Part shown: one piece after another, positions 44,731-52,679 of the stretch | Layout: every line of letters starts with the position of its first letter | How positions within the stretch are numbered: position 1 is the first letter of the stretch | Origin: an uncultured Coriobacteriaceae bacterium | GTDB taxonomy: Bacteria > Actinomycetota > Coriobacteriia > Coriobacteriales > Atopobiaceae | Assembly (NCBI GenBank): GCA_902790135.1 | Contig: CADAQM010000007.1 | Location: forward strand, 42,262 to 106,261 | Direction: 5' to 3' | DNA length: 64,000 nt | The notes under the pieces: generated by a model | What the model was told of the DNA's origin: nothing | Seen by the model: only the letters and a program-made list of their open reading frames with translations | Database searches by the model: none | Program-made: the position numbers and the translations under genes

Positions 44731-44815
44731 GCCCGGATGGCGGAATAGGCAGACGCGGTGGTCTCAAAAACCTCTGTCGAAAGACGTGCGAGTTCGAGTC
44801 TCGCTCCGGGCACCA
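44731..44815 (+). tRNA. tRNA-Leu, anticodon CAA
   Basis: An 85-base class II tRNA. The acceptor GCCCGGA pairs with TCCGGGC, the discriminator is A, and CCA is encoded. The anticodon loop CTCAAAA gives CAA, reading UUG codons. A long variable arm (CTGTCGAAAGACG) is typical of leucine tRNAs, as is the GCGGAATAGGCAGACGC D arm. The T arm is GCGAG-TTCGAGT-CTCGC. Pair 28-42 of the anticodon stem is a U-U mismatch. The 3' end is also present as a fragment in the downstream repeat. Confidence 0.93.
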
Positions 44816-44960
44816 TGTGAGAAGACCTGACAGCCCCGGACGGGTTTCCCGTCTGGGGCTGTCGCGCAGACTCGAACTCGTGAGGGCTTGACAGCCCAGT
44901 GGGCTGTCAAGGGCTGAGCCGGAGGCGAAGCCTGGGAGCGTCGCCCGCAGGGCGGCGCGG
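44795..44960 (+). repeat. 166-bp tandem duplication, first copy (includes tRNA-Leu 3' end)
   Basis: This unit runs from the T loop of tRNA-Leu through a set of hairpins: GACAGCCCC..ACGGG-ttt-CCCGT..GGGGCTGTC (44829-44863, the likely tRNA terminator), CTTGACAGCCC-agt-GGGCTGTCAAG (44887-44911), and smaller GC-rich hairpins. Between the first two lies AGACTCGAACTCG (44868-44880), the exact reverse complement of 13 bases of the tRNA T arm (44789-44801). No reading frame of interest is present. Confidence 0.9.
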
Positions 44961-45123
44961 CGAGTCTCGCTCCGGGCACCATGTGATAAGGTCTGACAGC
45001 CCCGGACGGGTTTCCTGTTCGGGGTTGTTGCATAGACTCGAACTCGTGAGGGCTTGACAGCCCAGTGGGCTGTCAAGGGCTGAGCCGTAGGCGAAGCCTG
45101 GGAGCGTCGCCCGCAGGGCGGCG
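44961..45123 (+). repeat. 166-bp tandem duplication, second copy
   Basis: The second copy begins with 21 bases of the tRNA-Leu 3' end, including the CCA, and repeats the same hairpins at an exact 166-base offset. A few differences (for example in the first hairpin arm, CCTGTTCGGGG) have accumulated, mostly weakening that stem to G-U or mismatch. It ends at GGGCGGCG; the following sequence is unique. Confidence 0.9.
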
Positions 45124-45207
45124 ACCTCCAAGGTGTATACTGTCCGTCCGTGCGTTACCGTGCTCTTTCGCGAGTGGTGGGCGAGAATGTGGCGTTATTC
45201 TGCACGC

Positions 45208-45236
45208 TTGCACATCTATGCGCGAGCGAGTATGAT
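45208..45236 (+). promoter_or_regulatory. infC-rpmI-rplT promoter
   Basis: TTGCAC, a 17-base spacer and TATGAT form the best sigma-70-type promoter in this spacer. The predicted start near 45243 would give a leader of about 200 bases. Confidence 0.65.
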
Positions 45237-45242
45237 TACGCC

Positions 45243-45394
45243 TGTTGTGACTTAGGTCACACCCAAAGCGGGGCAGATCATGTGCCCCCACCTTGCGGCG
45301 CCACATGGCAGCTGTCTGGTCAGACAACGTATCTCATTGCGCGCATCAGCGCTACGTGTCTCCTGGATGCTGTCTTGGCACCAGGAGTTTTTTT
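45243..45394 (+). promoter_or_regulatory. Attenuator leader of the infC operon
   Basis: The untranslated leader contains TGTGAC-ttag-GTCACA right after the predicted start, TGTCT-ggtc-AGACA at 45313-45326, an alternative pairing of GACAACGT (45323) with ACGTGTC (45354), and finally an intrinsic terminator CTCCTGG...CCAGGAG with seven T (45360-45394). The terminator lies about 50 bases before the infC start. In Bacillus the same operon is controlled by L20 binding to its leader; a similar loop is plausible here (inference). Confidence 0.75.
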
Positions 45395-45444
45395 CGTGCG
45401 GCGTGCCGCACATAACAAGCGGCCACGCCGCGCATGAAGGGAAG

Positions 45445-46005
45445 GTGGAAGAGATAGCCAGGAACGAGGGTCCTCGCATCAATGACCAGATCACGGCACG
45501 CATGTGTCGCTTGATTGGGGTCGACGGCTCGCAGCTGGGGTTGTTTGGCGTGCCTGACGCGCTTCGCATCGCCCGCGAGCAGAACCTTGACCTCGTAGAG
45601 ATCGCTCCCAACGCGGAGCCTCCCGTCTGCAGGGTCATGGACTATGGCAAGTACAAGTTCGAGCAGGACCGCAAGGCCAAGGCCGCACGCAAGAAGCAGG
45701 TGCGCGTCGAGGTCAAAGAGATGAAGTTCCGTCCCAAGATCGACGTGGGTGACTACGAGACCAAGAAGAACCACGTGCTGCGCTTCCTCAAGAAGGGCGC
45801 GCGCGTCAAGGTCACCATCATGTTCCGCGGCCGCGAGATGGCCCACCCGGAGCAGGGTCTCAACGTGCTGGAGCGTTTGGCGGAGGACCTCAAGCCCTAC
45901 GCCACCGTCGAGCAGCAGCCCAAGATGGAGGGTCGTAACATGCACATGCTCGTCGCCCCAATCAAGGGTGCCTTCGACAAGAAGGACACGGGCGACGCCG
46001 AGTAG
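45445..46005 (+). CDS. infC: Translation initiation factor IF-3
   Basis: IF-3 binds the 30S subunit and checks start-codon choice. The protein has [49 protein letters not shown] and the C-terminal domain with [20 protein letters not shown]. Two starts are possible. GTG at 45445 has AAGGGA only a few bases upstream. ATA at 45454 has AAGGTGG with an ideal five-base gap; rare start codons (AUU, AUA) are a known trait of infC, through which IF-3 represses itself. I annotate the GTG but consider ATA a serious alternative (183 residues). It heads infC-rpmI-rplT. Confidence 0.93.
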   Translation: MEEIARNEGPRINDQITARMCRLIGVDGSQLGLFGVPDALRIAREQNLDLVEIAPNAEPPVCRVMDYGKYKFEQDRKAKAARKKQVRVEVKEMKFRPKIDVGDYETKKNHVLRFLKKGARVKVTIMFRGREMAHPEQGLNVLERLAEDLKPYATVEQQPKMEGRNMHMLVAPIKGAFDKKDTGDAE

Positions 46006-46018
46006 AAGGAGAAGTAGC

Positions 46019-46213
46019 ATGCCCAAGATGAAGACGCACAAGGGGTCGGCCAAGCGCTTCCGTCGCACCGGCACCGGCAAGATCATGCGCGCCAAGGCCT
46101 TTAAGAGCCACATCCTCACCAAGAAGTCGCCCAAGCGCATCCGCGGCTTCCGCAAGGAGACCGAGCTCACCAAGGGCGACGCCCATACCGTCAGCCAGCG
46201 CATGGGTCAGTAG
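46019..46213 (+). CDS. rpmI: 50S ribosomal protein bL35
   Basis: A 64-residue ribosomal protein with the canonical [21 protein letters not shown] start and [26 protein letters not shown] precedes the ATG, 13 bases after infC. It is part of the conserved infC-rpmI-rplT operon. Confidence 0.97.
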   Translation: MPKMKTHKGSAKRFRRTGTGKIMRAKAFKSHILTKKSPKRIRGFRKETELTKGDAHTVSQRMGQ

Positions 46214-46256
46214 CGCATCCGCTACCTAGTTTGCACAGTTAAGGAGTTGATCAGAT

Positions 46257-46619
46257 ATGGCACGTGTCAAGCGCGCAGTGGCGGGTCGCAAGAAGCGTCA
46301 GACCCTCGTCGAGCGTACCAAGGGTTACTACGGCGTGCGTTCGCGCACCTTCCGTGGCATGAAGGAGCAGGCTCAGCACTCCCTGCAGTACCAGTACCGC
46401 GATCGTCGCAACAAGAAGCGTGACATCCGCGCCCTGTGGATTCAGCGCATCAACGCGGCCGCCCGCATGAACGACCTCTCGTACAGCAAGTTCATGCACG
46501 GCCTGAAGCTCGCCGGCGTCGAGCTCGACCGCAAGGTCCTCGCTCAGGTCGCCTACGAGGACGAGGCTGCCTTCGCCGACCTCGCCGCCGTCGCCAAGAA
46601 GGCTCTGGCTGCCGAGTAG
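46257..46619 (+). CDS. rplT: 50S ribosomal protein bL20
   Basis: A 120-residue ribosomal protein that starts [23 protein letters not shown] and has the conserved [11 protein letters not shown] and [24 protein letters not shown]20 is an early assembly protein and, in Bacillus, the repressor of its own operon. The gene ends 31 bases before a strong terminator. Confidence 0.97.
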   Translation: MARVKRAVAGRKKRQTLVERTKGYYGVRSRTFRGMKEQAQHSLQYQYRDRRNKKRDIRALWIQRINAAARMNDLSYSKFMHGLKLAGVELDRKVLAQVAYEDEAAFADLAAVAKKALAAE

Positions 46620-46650
46620 GGCATCACGCCTCATCACATAGGTACGTCGA

Positions 46651-46690
46651 AGGCTCCGGGAAGGCGCAGGCGCTCCCGGAGCCTCTTGTT
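46651..46690 (+). terminator. rplT terminator
   Basis: A perfect 11-base stem (AGGCTCCGGGA against TCCCGGAGCCT) with a 12-base loop is followed by CTTGTTCT. Confidence 0.85.
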
Positions 46691-46711
46691 CTATGAAGTG
46701 CGCAGCCAAAA

Positions 46712-46741
46712 TCGACAACTGTGACTATGCTGCGCTATACT
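46712..46741 (+). promoter_or_regulatory. efp promoter
   Basis: TCGACA, an 18-base spacer and TATACT followed by a T run lie 57 bases before the efp ATG. Confidence 0.55.
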
Positions 46742-46797
46742 TTTTACCCGTATGGATATTCGCTGTCGGACAGCCGACATATAGAAGGGACTTGTTT

Positions 46798-47361
46798 ATG
46801 GCAACACTTGGCATGAACGACCTGCGCGCAGGTCTGGGCGTCAACATCAAGGGTCAGGACTGCGTGGTGCTGGAGGCCCAGCACGTCAAGCCGGGCAAGG
46901 GCAACACCTACGTGCGCACCAAGTACCGCAACATCCGCACGGGCCGCGTGAACGAGGAGAACTTCCAGCAGTCCGCCAAGTTCGAGAGTGTCGACATGCG
47001 CACTCGCGAGATGCAGTACCTCTACAACGATGGTGACAGCTACTGGTTCATGGACATGGAGACCTACGACCAGATCCCCGTCGGCGACGACCTGGTGGGC
47101 GACAACGCCAAGTGGCTCAAGGAGAACGACATCTGCCTGCTCAACTATGCCAACAACGTGCTGTACGCCGTCCAGCCGCCCATGTTCATCGAGGTCGAGA
47201 TCACCGAGACCGAGCCCGGCTTCAAGGGCGATACCGTCCAGGGCGGCAACAAGCCTGCCACCATCGAGACCGGCGCCGTCGTCCAGGTTCCCATGTACCT
47301 CAACGTGGGCGAGCGCATCAAGATCGACACGCGCGACGGCAAGTTCGTCGGCCGCGTCTAG
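46798..47361 (+). CDS. efp: Elongation factor P
   Basis: Relieves ribosome stalling at proline runs. The 187-residue protein has the three-domain EF-P layout and the tip loop HVKPGKGNTYVRTK with K34, the residue modified in many bacteria; no modification enzyme is seen in this window. The C terminus GERIKIDTRDGKFVGRV is typical. The ATG at 46798 follows AGAAGGGA. It begins an efp-asp23-nusB-xseB-tlyA-nadK-recN run with short gaps. Confidence 0.96.
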   Translation: MATLGMNDLRAGLGVNIKGQDCVVLEAQHVKPGKGNTYVRTKYRNIRTGRVNEENFQQSAKFESVDMRTREMQYLYNDGDSYWFMDMETYDQIPVGDDLVGDNAKWLKENDICLLNYANNVLYAVQPPMFIEVEITETEPGFKGDTVQGGNKPATIETGAVVQVPMYLNVGERIKIDTRDGKFVGRV

Positions 47362-47408
47362 TCAGGCTCATTCCTTCTCCCGCTGCCACGCTCCGAAAGG
47401 ATCTCATC

Positions 47409-47771
47409 ATGGCTGACAATGAGCTCAACATCTCCGGCATCAACGTCTCCCAGGGCGTCGTGAAGGCGATCGTGGCCCGCGCCGCAGAGGGCGTCGAGGG
47501 CGTTGCCCGTGTGGGTGGCAACGACATCGCCTCCTCGCTCGTTCGCGTCTTCACCAGCCGCTCCATGGCTCCAGACAGCACCGTCGACGCCTCCGTCGAG
47601 GACGGCGCCCTCCACGTGGGCGTGCACCTCGCGGTCTTCTATGGCTATCCCTTCACCAAGCTCGCGGCCACGGTGCGCGAGGCCATCGCTGGCGCCATCG
47701 CGTCTCAGGTGGGCGTCGAGGTGGGTTCTGTCGACGTGTGCATCGACAGCCTGGTCTTCCCCAAGGAGTAG
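47409..47771 (+). CDS. Asp23/Gls24 family protein (YqhY-like)
   Basis: A 120-residue second Asp23 paralogue, with ISQGVVKAIVARAAEGVEGVARVGG-type N terminus and DGALHVGVHLAVFYGYPFTKLAATVREAI. It sits between efp and nusB, as yqhY does in Bacillus, where it is tied to lipid metabolism control. Sequence identity to the other paralogue at 30009 is low, so they are old duplicates or distinct subfamilies. AAAGGAT precedes the ATG. Confidence 0.85.
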   Translation: MADNELNISGINVSQGVVKAIVARAAEGVEGVARVGGNDIASSLVRVFTSRSMAPDSTVDASVEDGALHVGVHLAVFYGYPFTKLAATVREAIAGAIASQVGVEVGSVDVCIDSLVFPKE

Positions 47772-47773
47772 GT

Positions 47774-48328
47774 GTGGCAGGAACAAGGTTTGGTGGGCGC
47801 ACGCTGGCTCGCAGCCAGGCGCTCCAGCTGCTCTTTCAGGCTGAGGCCTGTGGGCGCACGGTCAATGATGTGCTTGAAGACTCCTATGCCATCGACGAGG
47901 GCCCGCTGGATGACTACGCCACCGAGGTCGCACTCGGTGCCGACGCCATGCTCCACGAGCTCGATGCCGTGATCGCGGTCACCTCCGACAACTGGAGCGT
48001 CTCGCGCATGCCGGCGGTCGACAGGAACCTCCTGCGCATGGCGCTCTACGAGATGCTCGAGGTGGACGAGGTCGACACGGCCGTCGCAATCGACGAGTGC
48101 GTCGAGCTTGCCAAGGCCTATGGCACCGACGAGTCCTCGCGCTTCGTGAACGGCGTCCTGGGCAAGGTAGCCCGTCGCATGGAGGCCGGGGAGGACGTCG
48201 TCGCGCTCGCCCTCGAGCAGATGGCCGCACTCGAGCCCGAGGAGGAGGACGAGCCCGAGGACGAGCTCACGCCCGCAGAGGTCGAGCAGGAGGCCCTCGA
48301 GGACCTTCCCGACTGGGTGAGGGAGTAG
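47774..48328 (+). CDS. nusB: Transcription antitermination factor NusB
   Basis: NusB pairs with ribosomal S10 in rRNA antitermination. The 184-residue protein has ARSQALQLLFQAEACG, the central WSVSRMPAVDRNLLRMALYEML, and VAIDECVELAKAYGTDESSRFVNGVLGKV. It carries an extra acidic tail of about 35 residues (EPEEEDEPEDE) not found in most NusB proteins. The GTG at 47774 lies three bases after the previous stop and follows AAGGAG. Confidence 0.94.
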   Translation: MAGTRFGGRTLARSQALQLLFQAEACGRTVNDVLEDSYAIDEGPLDDYATEVALGADAMLHELDAVIAVTSDNWSVSRMPAVDRNLLRMALYEMLEVDEVDTAVAIDECVELAKAYGTDESSRFVNGVLGKVARRMEAGEDVVALALEQMAALEPEEEDEPEDELTPAEVEQEALEDLPDWVRE

Positions 48329-48331
48329 TCC

Positions 48332-48583
48332 ATGGCTCGCAAGCCTGATGTCTCCGCATACAAGAGCTTCGACCAGATCGTCGAGCGCATGGACGAGATC
48401 GTCGACCAGGTGCGCGGCAAGGACACCTCGCTCGAGCGCTCGCTCGACCTCTTTGACGAGGCCATCGCGCTCGGCTCGAAGGCGGTCGACCTGGTCGACG
48501 CCACCGATTTCTCTCCCGCCGAGCTCGCTCGCCTCAAGGACGCGCCCGAGGCTGCCGCGGCGGAATCGCAAGGGGGCGCCTAG
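48332..48583 (+). CDS. xseB: Exodeoxyribonuclease VII small subunit
   Basis: An 83-residue helical protein with the family pattern SFDQIVERMDEIVDQVRGKDTSLERSLDLFDEAIAL. XseB forms multimers on the XseA catalytic subunit, which degrades ssDNA. It lies three bases after nusB. The xseA gene is not in this cluster, whereas in many bacteria it lies next to xseB. Confidence 0.85.
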   Translation: MARKPDVSAYKSFDQIVERMDEIVDQVRGKDTSLERSLDLFDEAIALGSKAVDLVDATDFSPAELARLKDAPEAAAAESQGGA

Positions 48584-48585
48584 CC

Positions 48586-49323
48586 TTGCCGCGTCGGGTC
48601 CGACTTGACGCGGAGCTGGTTGCCCGCGGCTTCTTCTCGAGTACCGACGACGCGATGCGCGCCATATTAGCTGGTGATGTCTCGACCTCTGACCGGCGCT
48701 TCTCGTCTCCGGGCGAGCAAGTGCTGCCAGGGGTCGAGCTGCATGTACGGGGGCATGTGCCCTATGCGAGCCGCGGGGGCCTCAAGCTCGAGCGCGGCCT
48801 CGCGGAGCTGGGCGTGGACCCAACCGGCCTTGCCTGCGTGGACGTTGGCTGCTCCACGGGCGGCTTTACCGACTGCCTGCTCAAGCATGGGGCGGCAAGC
48901 GTGCTTGCCGTCGACGTGGGACGCGCCCAGTTCGACTGGTCGCTCAGGCAGGACGGGCGCGTGCGCCTGATGGAGCGGACCAACATCGTGGACGTGCCTG
49001 CGCTCCCTGGCATGGTGGGGGCCTTCCAGCTGGCCGTCTGCGACGTCTCCTTCACCTCCGTCACCACGATCCTTCCCGCCGTCGTGGCGCTTCTCGGCCC
49101 GGGCGGCACCTTCCTCACGCTGGTGAAGCCGCAGTTCGAGGCGCCGCGCGAGCAAGTGGGTGCCGGCGGGATCGTGCGCGACGAGGCGGTGCGCCAGGCC
49201 GCCCTCGAGCGCGTGGCCAGCGCCATGAAGGCTGCGGGGTTCACGCTTGGGGGCTCATGCCAGAGCCCCATAACCGGTCACAAGGGCAACGTGGAATACC
49301 TGCTGGTCGGTCGCCTGCCCTAG
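48586..49323 (+). CDS. tlyA: TlyA-family rRNA 2'-O-methyltransferase
   Basis: A 245-residue protein with an N-terminal S4 RNA-binding domain (RLDAELVARGFF to about 65) and an FtsJ-like methyltransferase: YASRGGLKLERGL, SAM motif CVDVGCSTGGFTDCLLKHGA, and VKPQFEAPREQVGAGGIVRD. TlyA methylates 16S and 23S rRNA cytidines and affects capreomycin sensitivity; some were first called hemolysins. The start is TTG, two bases after the xseB stop. Confidence 0.92.
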   Translation: MPRRVRLDAELVARGFFSSTDDAMRAILAGDVSTSDRRFSSPGEQVLPGVELHVRGHVPYASRGGLKLERGLAELGVDPTGLACVDVGCSTGGFTDCLLKHGAASVLAVDVGRAQFDWSLRQDGRVRLMERTNIVDVPALPGMVGAFQLAVCDVSFTSVTTILPAVVALLGPGGTFLTLVKPQFEAPREQVGAGGIVRDEAVRQAALERVASAMKAAGFTLGGSCQSPITGHKGNVEYLLVGRLP

Positions 49324-49394
49324 GGCGGCAGCCGCCGGTCGTGTGCTACACTTGCTTGGATGCATACGTACGTTCGATTTTTCGGAGTGGTCAG

Positions 49395-50246
49395 ATGAAG
49401 GTCCTGCTCGTGCCCAACTACTCGCGCCCGCATGCCGTCGAGGGGGCCCAGCGCCTGTCCGACTGGCTGGAGAACGAGGGCGTCGAGGTCCAGTGGGCCC
49501 ACGACAAGAAGCTCTACCCCGACAAGGTCGTCGATACCACGGGCGTCGGCCTGGTGGTGTCCCTCGGCGGCGACGGCACGCTCCTGCGGGCCGCGCACAT
49601 CGTGGGCTACTCCGAGATCCCCATGCTCGGCCTCTCCTATGGGCACCTGGGCTTTCTCACCTGCGGCGGTCCGGACGACCTCATCCAGACGGTGTCCGAC
49701 GCCCTCGCGGGCGACCTCCACGTCTCGCATCGCATGACCTTGGACGTCGAGGTCGAGTTCGAGCGTCCCGACGGCACGGTGGTCACCGAGCACGGCTTTG
49801 CCCTGAACGACCTCTCGCTCACCCATGGCGTGCGTGGCGACATGATCGTCTTCGACGTGTCCGTCTCCGGACACCACATCGACCGCCTGCGTGGCGACGG
49901 CTTTGTCGTCTCCACGGCAACCGGCTCGACCGGCTATGCGCTCTCGGCGGGCGGGCCCATCGTGACGCCCGAGTTTGCGGGTATGGTCTGCGTGCCGGTG
50001 GCGTGCCACACCATCTCGGCGCGCGCCTTCCTCACCTCGCCCTCCGACGTGGTCGAGCTGTGCATCAACCCCGAGCGAAACGCCGACAGGCTCTTCTTTG
50101 TCGACGGTCAGCCGATGGGGGAGGGGCTGAGGGGCATGCGTGCCAAGGTGAGGCGTGGGGCAGGCGATATCATCCTGCTCGACCGCAGTGCCCGCAGCTT
50201 CTACGAGTCGGTCTCCCGCGTCTTCTATGGACGCGCCAAGCGCTAG
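49395..50246 (+). CDS. nadK: NAD kinase
   Basis: Makes NADP from NAD. The 283-residue protein has the GGDGT motif (VVSLGGDGTLLRAA), the NDLSL metal region, and STATGSTGYALSAGGPIV. The ATG at 49395 follows GGAGTGG; the open frame upstream overlaps tlyA and has no family support. The tlyA-nadK-recN order is widespread in bacteria. Confidence 0.95.
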   Translation: MKVLLVPNYSRPHAVEGAQRLSDWLENEGVEVQWAHDKKLYPDKVVDTTGVGLVVSLGGDGTLLRAAHIVGYSEIPMLGLSYGHLGFLTCGGPDDLIQTVSDALAGDLHVSHRMTLDVEVEFERPDGTVVTEHGFALNDLSLTHGVRGDMIVFDVSVSGHHIDRLRGDGFVVSTATGSTGYALSAGGPIVTPEFAGMVCVPVACHTISARAFLTSPSDVVELCINPERNADRLFFVDGQPMGEGLRGMRAKVRRGAGDIILLDRSARSFYESVSRVFYGRAKR

Positions 50247-50255
50247 GCGGCTGCC

Positions 50256-51881
50256 ATGATCGACGAGCTCTGCGTACACAACGTTGCCCTCATCCGCGAG
50301 GCGTCGCTTGTGCCCTCATCGGGCCTGACGGTGCTCACCGGCGAGACGGGCACGGGCAAGACGGCCCTGCTCAGCGCTATAAAGCTGCTGGTGGGGGAGC
50401 GTGCGGACGCCTCCGCCGTCCGCGAGGGGGCTGACGCCCTGGAGGTCGAGGCGCGGGTGTACCTGCGCGGGGGAGACCCCGACGGCAACGTGGTGCGCCG
50501 CCGCGTCGAGGCGGCCGGTCGCGGCCGGGTGCAGATAGACGGTCACATGGCGTCGGTGCGCGAGCTCTCCGAGACCATCGGCTCCACCATCGACCTCTGC
50601 GGCCAGCACGAGCACCAGCGCCTGCTCGACCCCGCAGCCCACGTCGCGTTGCTCGACGCTTGGGCGTCCGACCGCATCGCACTGGCCCGCGACGCCTATG
50701 TCGCGGCGCTCGCGGAGGCCCGCTCGGCAGCCGAGGAGCTCGAGCGCATCGTGGAGATGAGCCGCGCGGCGGACGAGCGCCTGGACGAGGCCTCCTTCGT
50801 CCTGCGCCGCATCGATGAGGTCAGGCCCAGCCAGGAGGAGTACGACGAGCTCGAGGCCGCACTCCCGCGCGCCGAGCATGCCGAGGCGATCCTACGCTCG
50901 GTGGCCGGTGCCTACGAGGGGGTCTCCGACGACGGGGGAGCGGCAGACGTGCTGAGCGACGCCATCAGCTGGCTGCGCGACGCCTCGTCCTTCGACCCTG
51001 CCCTGGACGACTACGCAGAGCGCCTCGAGAGCTCGCTCATCGACATCGAGGACGTGGCGGCCGACCTCAGGCGCTATCGCGACTCGGTGGAGCTCGACCC
51101 CGAGGAGCTTGACCGCATGCAGACGCGCATGGCCACCTTCAGGGGCCTCATGCGCACCTACGGTCCCTCCATGTCCGACGTGCTCGCGCGCCGTGCATCC
51201 GCGGCCGAGCTGGTCGAGGCGGCCCGCGACGGGGGTGAGCGGGAGCGCAAGGCGCGCAAGGCCGTCGAGGCTGCCGAGGCGCGCCTGGCCGTGGCGGCCG
51301 ACGCCCTGGACGCCGCCCGCAGCGAGGCGGCGCCGCTTCTGTCCCGCGCGGTCAGCGAGGTGATGGCGCAGCTCGAGATGGGTACGGCGTCGCTTTCCGT
51401 GCAGATTGAGCGTCTCGCCCGCAAGCAGTGGACCACCGCCGGACCAAGCCGCGTGGAGCTGCTCTACCGTCCTGCGGCAGGACTCACGGCACGTCCCCTG
51501 CGGCGCATTGCCTCGGGCGGCGAGGTGAGCCGCGTGATGCTTGCCTGCAAGGTGGTGCTCGGCGAGGCAGACGGTACCGAGACCCTCGTGTTTGACGAGG
51601 TGGATGCCGGTGTTGGCGGTGCCACGGCCGTAGCGCTCGCGCAGGTGCTGGCGCGTCTGGCCAAGACCCACCAGGTGATCGTGGTCACGCACCTGGCGCA
51701 GGTGGCCGTCATGGGGCAGACGCACTATCTCGTGCAGAAGTCAGGCGGCGACGTGCCGGAGACCTCGCTCGTTCCCATCGAGGGCGAGGGTCGCGTGGCG
51801 GAGATCGCCCGCATGCTCTCTGGCGACACGAGCGAGACCTCGCTTGCACATGCGCGCGAGATGCTGGCGCAAGCTCGCTAG
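50256..51881 (+). CDS. recN: DNA repair protein RecN
   Basis: An SMC-like ATPase of double-strand break repair. The 541-residue protein has Walker A LTGETGTGKTALL near 27-38, the QHEHQRLLDP motif, long coiled-coil arms with many Glu and Arg (about 140-340), the signature region IASGGEVSRVMLACK, and Walker B TLVFDEVDAGVGG. The ATG is nine bases after nadK. Its TAG overlaps the stop of the LUD gene on the opposite strand. Confidence 0.95.
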   Translation: MIDELCVHNVALIREASLVPSSGLTVLTGETGTGKTALLSAIKLLVGERADASAVREGADALEVEARVYLRGGDPDGNVVRRRVEAAGRGRVQIDGHMASVRELSETIGSTIDLCGQHEHQRLLDPAAHVALLDAWASDRIALARDAYVAALAEARSAAEELERIVEMSRAADERLDEASFVLRRIDEVRPSQEEYDELEAALPRAEHAEAILRSVAGAYEGVSDDGGAADVLSDAISWLRDASSFDPALDDYAERLESSLIDIEDVAADLRRYRDSVELDPEELDRMQTRMATFRGLMRTYGPSMSDVLARRASAAELVEAARDGGERERKARKAVEAAEARLAVAADALDAARSEAAPLLSRAVSEVMAQLEMGTASLSVQIERLARKQWTTAGPSRVELLYRPAAGLTARPLRRIASGGEVSRVMLACKVVLGEADGTETLVFDEVDAGVGGATAVALAQVLARLAKTHQVIVVTHLAQVAVMGQTHYLVQKSGGDVPETSLVPIEGEGRVAEIARMLSGDTSETSLAHAREMLAQAR

Positions 51882-52477
51882 AACCCGAGCTCCTCGTCCA
51901 CAAACACGAGCTCAGTCCGGGCGCCCGTCATGGCGCGCGCGATGGTGACGAAGCCGTTGCAGATGCGCTCGGGGGAGTTGCAGTCGTAGCAGCGGTCTCC
52001 CTTTGCCGCGCACGGGGTCTTGCGTCTCAGACGCTGGGCGTTCTTGGGGCTTGCCACGTTGCGGGCACGCCAGAGGGCCTGCTCGAGCGTCGGCTCGACC
52101 TTGTTTGCGCCAATGACGAAGAACACGCGCTCCGGCCCGAAGAGGGTCGCTGCCACGCGGTTGCCCATGCCGTCGATGTTGACCAGCTCGCCGGTGAGCG
52201 AGACGCCATTGGCGCTGCAGATGAAGGCCTCGGCATTGGTCTCGGCCATGCGGGTCTCGCGGGTGTTGGTGATGGCGTGGGTGTACACCGCGTTGTTGGT
52301 GCTGAGCGCCTCTGCCAGTCCCATCTGCACGGCCGTGGCGCATCCGCCGATGCCGACGGTCGTGTCATGGATCTGGGCGCAGAGGTATGCGCGCGCCTCC
52401 TCTGCGGTGTCAAAGAACGAGACGGCGAAGCCGTGCTTCTCGAAGTTGGTCTTCAGCGTTTCGCGATCAAGTGCCAT
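51878..52477 (-). CDS. LUD domain protein (DUF162, lactate-utilisation type)
   Basis: A 199-residue LUD-domain protein. The N-terminal motif LKTNFEKHGFAVSFFDTAEEARAYL, VGIGGCATAVQMGL, and EAFICSANGVSLTGELVNIDGMGNRVAA match the family; a Cys cluster follows (CAAKGDRCYDCNSPERIC) that probably binds a metal. LutC-like relatives act in lactate oxidation; standalone members are not characterised. The ATG at 52477 follows GAGAGGAGC. Its stop and the recN stop share the CTAG sequence, so the two transcripts overlap tail to tail. Confidence 0.85.
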   Translation of the reverse strand: MALDRETLKTNFEKHGFAVSFFDTAEEARAYLCAQIHDTTVGIGGCATAVQMGLAEALSTNNAVYTHAITNTRETRMAETNAEAFICSANGVSLTGELVNIDGMGNRVAATLFGPERVFFVIGANKVEPTLEQALWRARNVASPKNAQRLRRKTPCAAKGDRCYDCNSPERICNGFVTIARAMTGARTELVFVDEELGF

Positions 52478-52679
52478 GGGTGCTCCTCTCACTGCGTTCC
52501 AGCCGACTATATCGCAGCGATGTTGCCGGAAGAATACGAGGTCACATCCGAAGCGCGAACGATGCGGGCGTAGGATACGGCCTCGCACCCCGCTAAAATG
52601 CCGCAACCTCGCGCGCGGGTGGGTTGGGTTGTTGTAAGGTGTGCTTGTCACCAAATGTGAGCAGAAGGGACCGTTTGCC

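Noticed and set aside
44961..44981. Second tRNA gene
   Set aside because: Only the last 21 bases of tRNA-Leu are present; the acceptor 5' strand, D arm and anticodon arm are missing.
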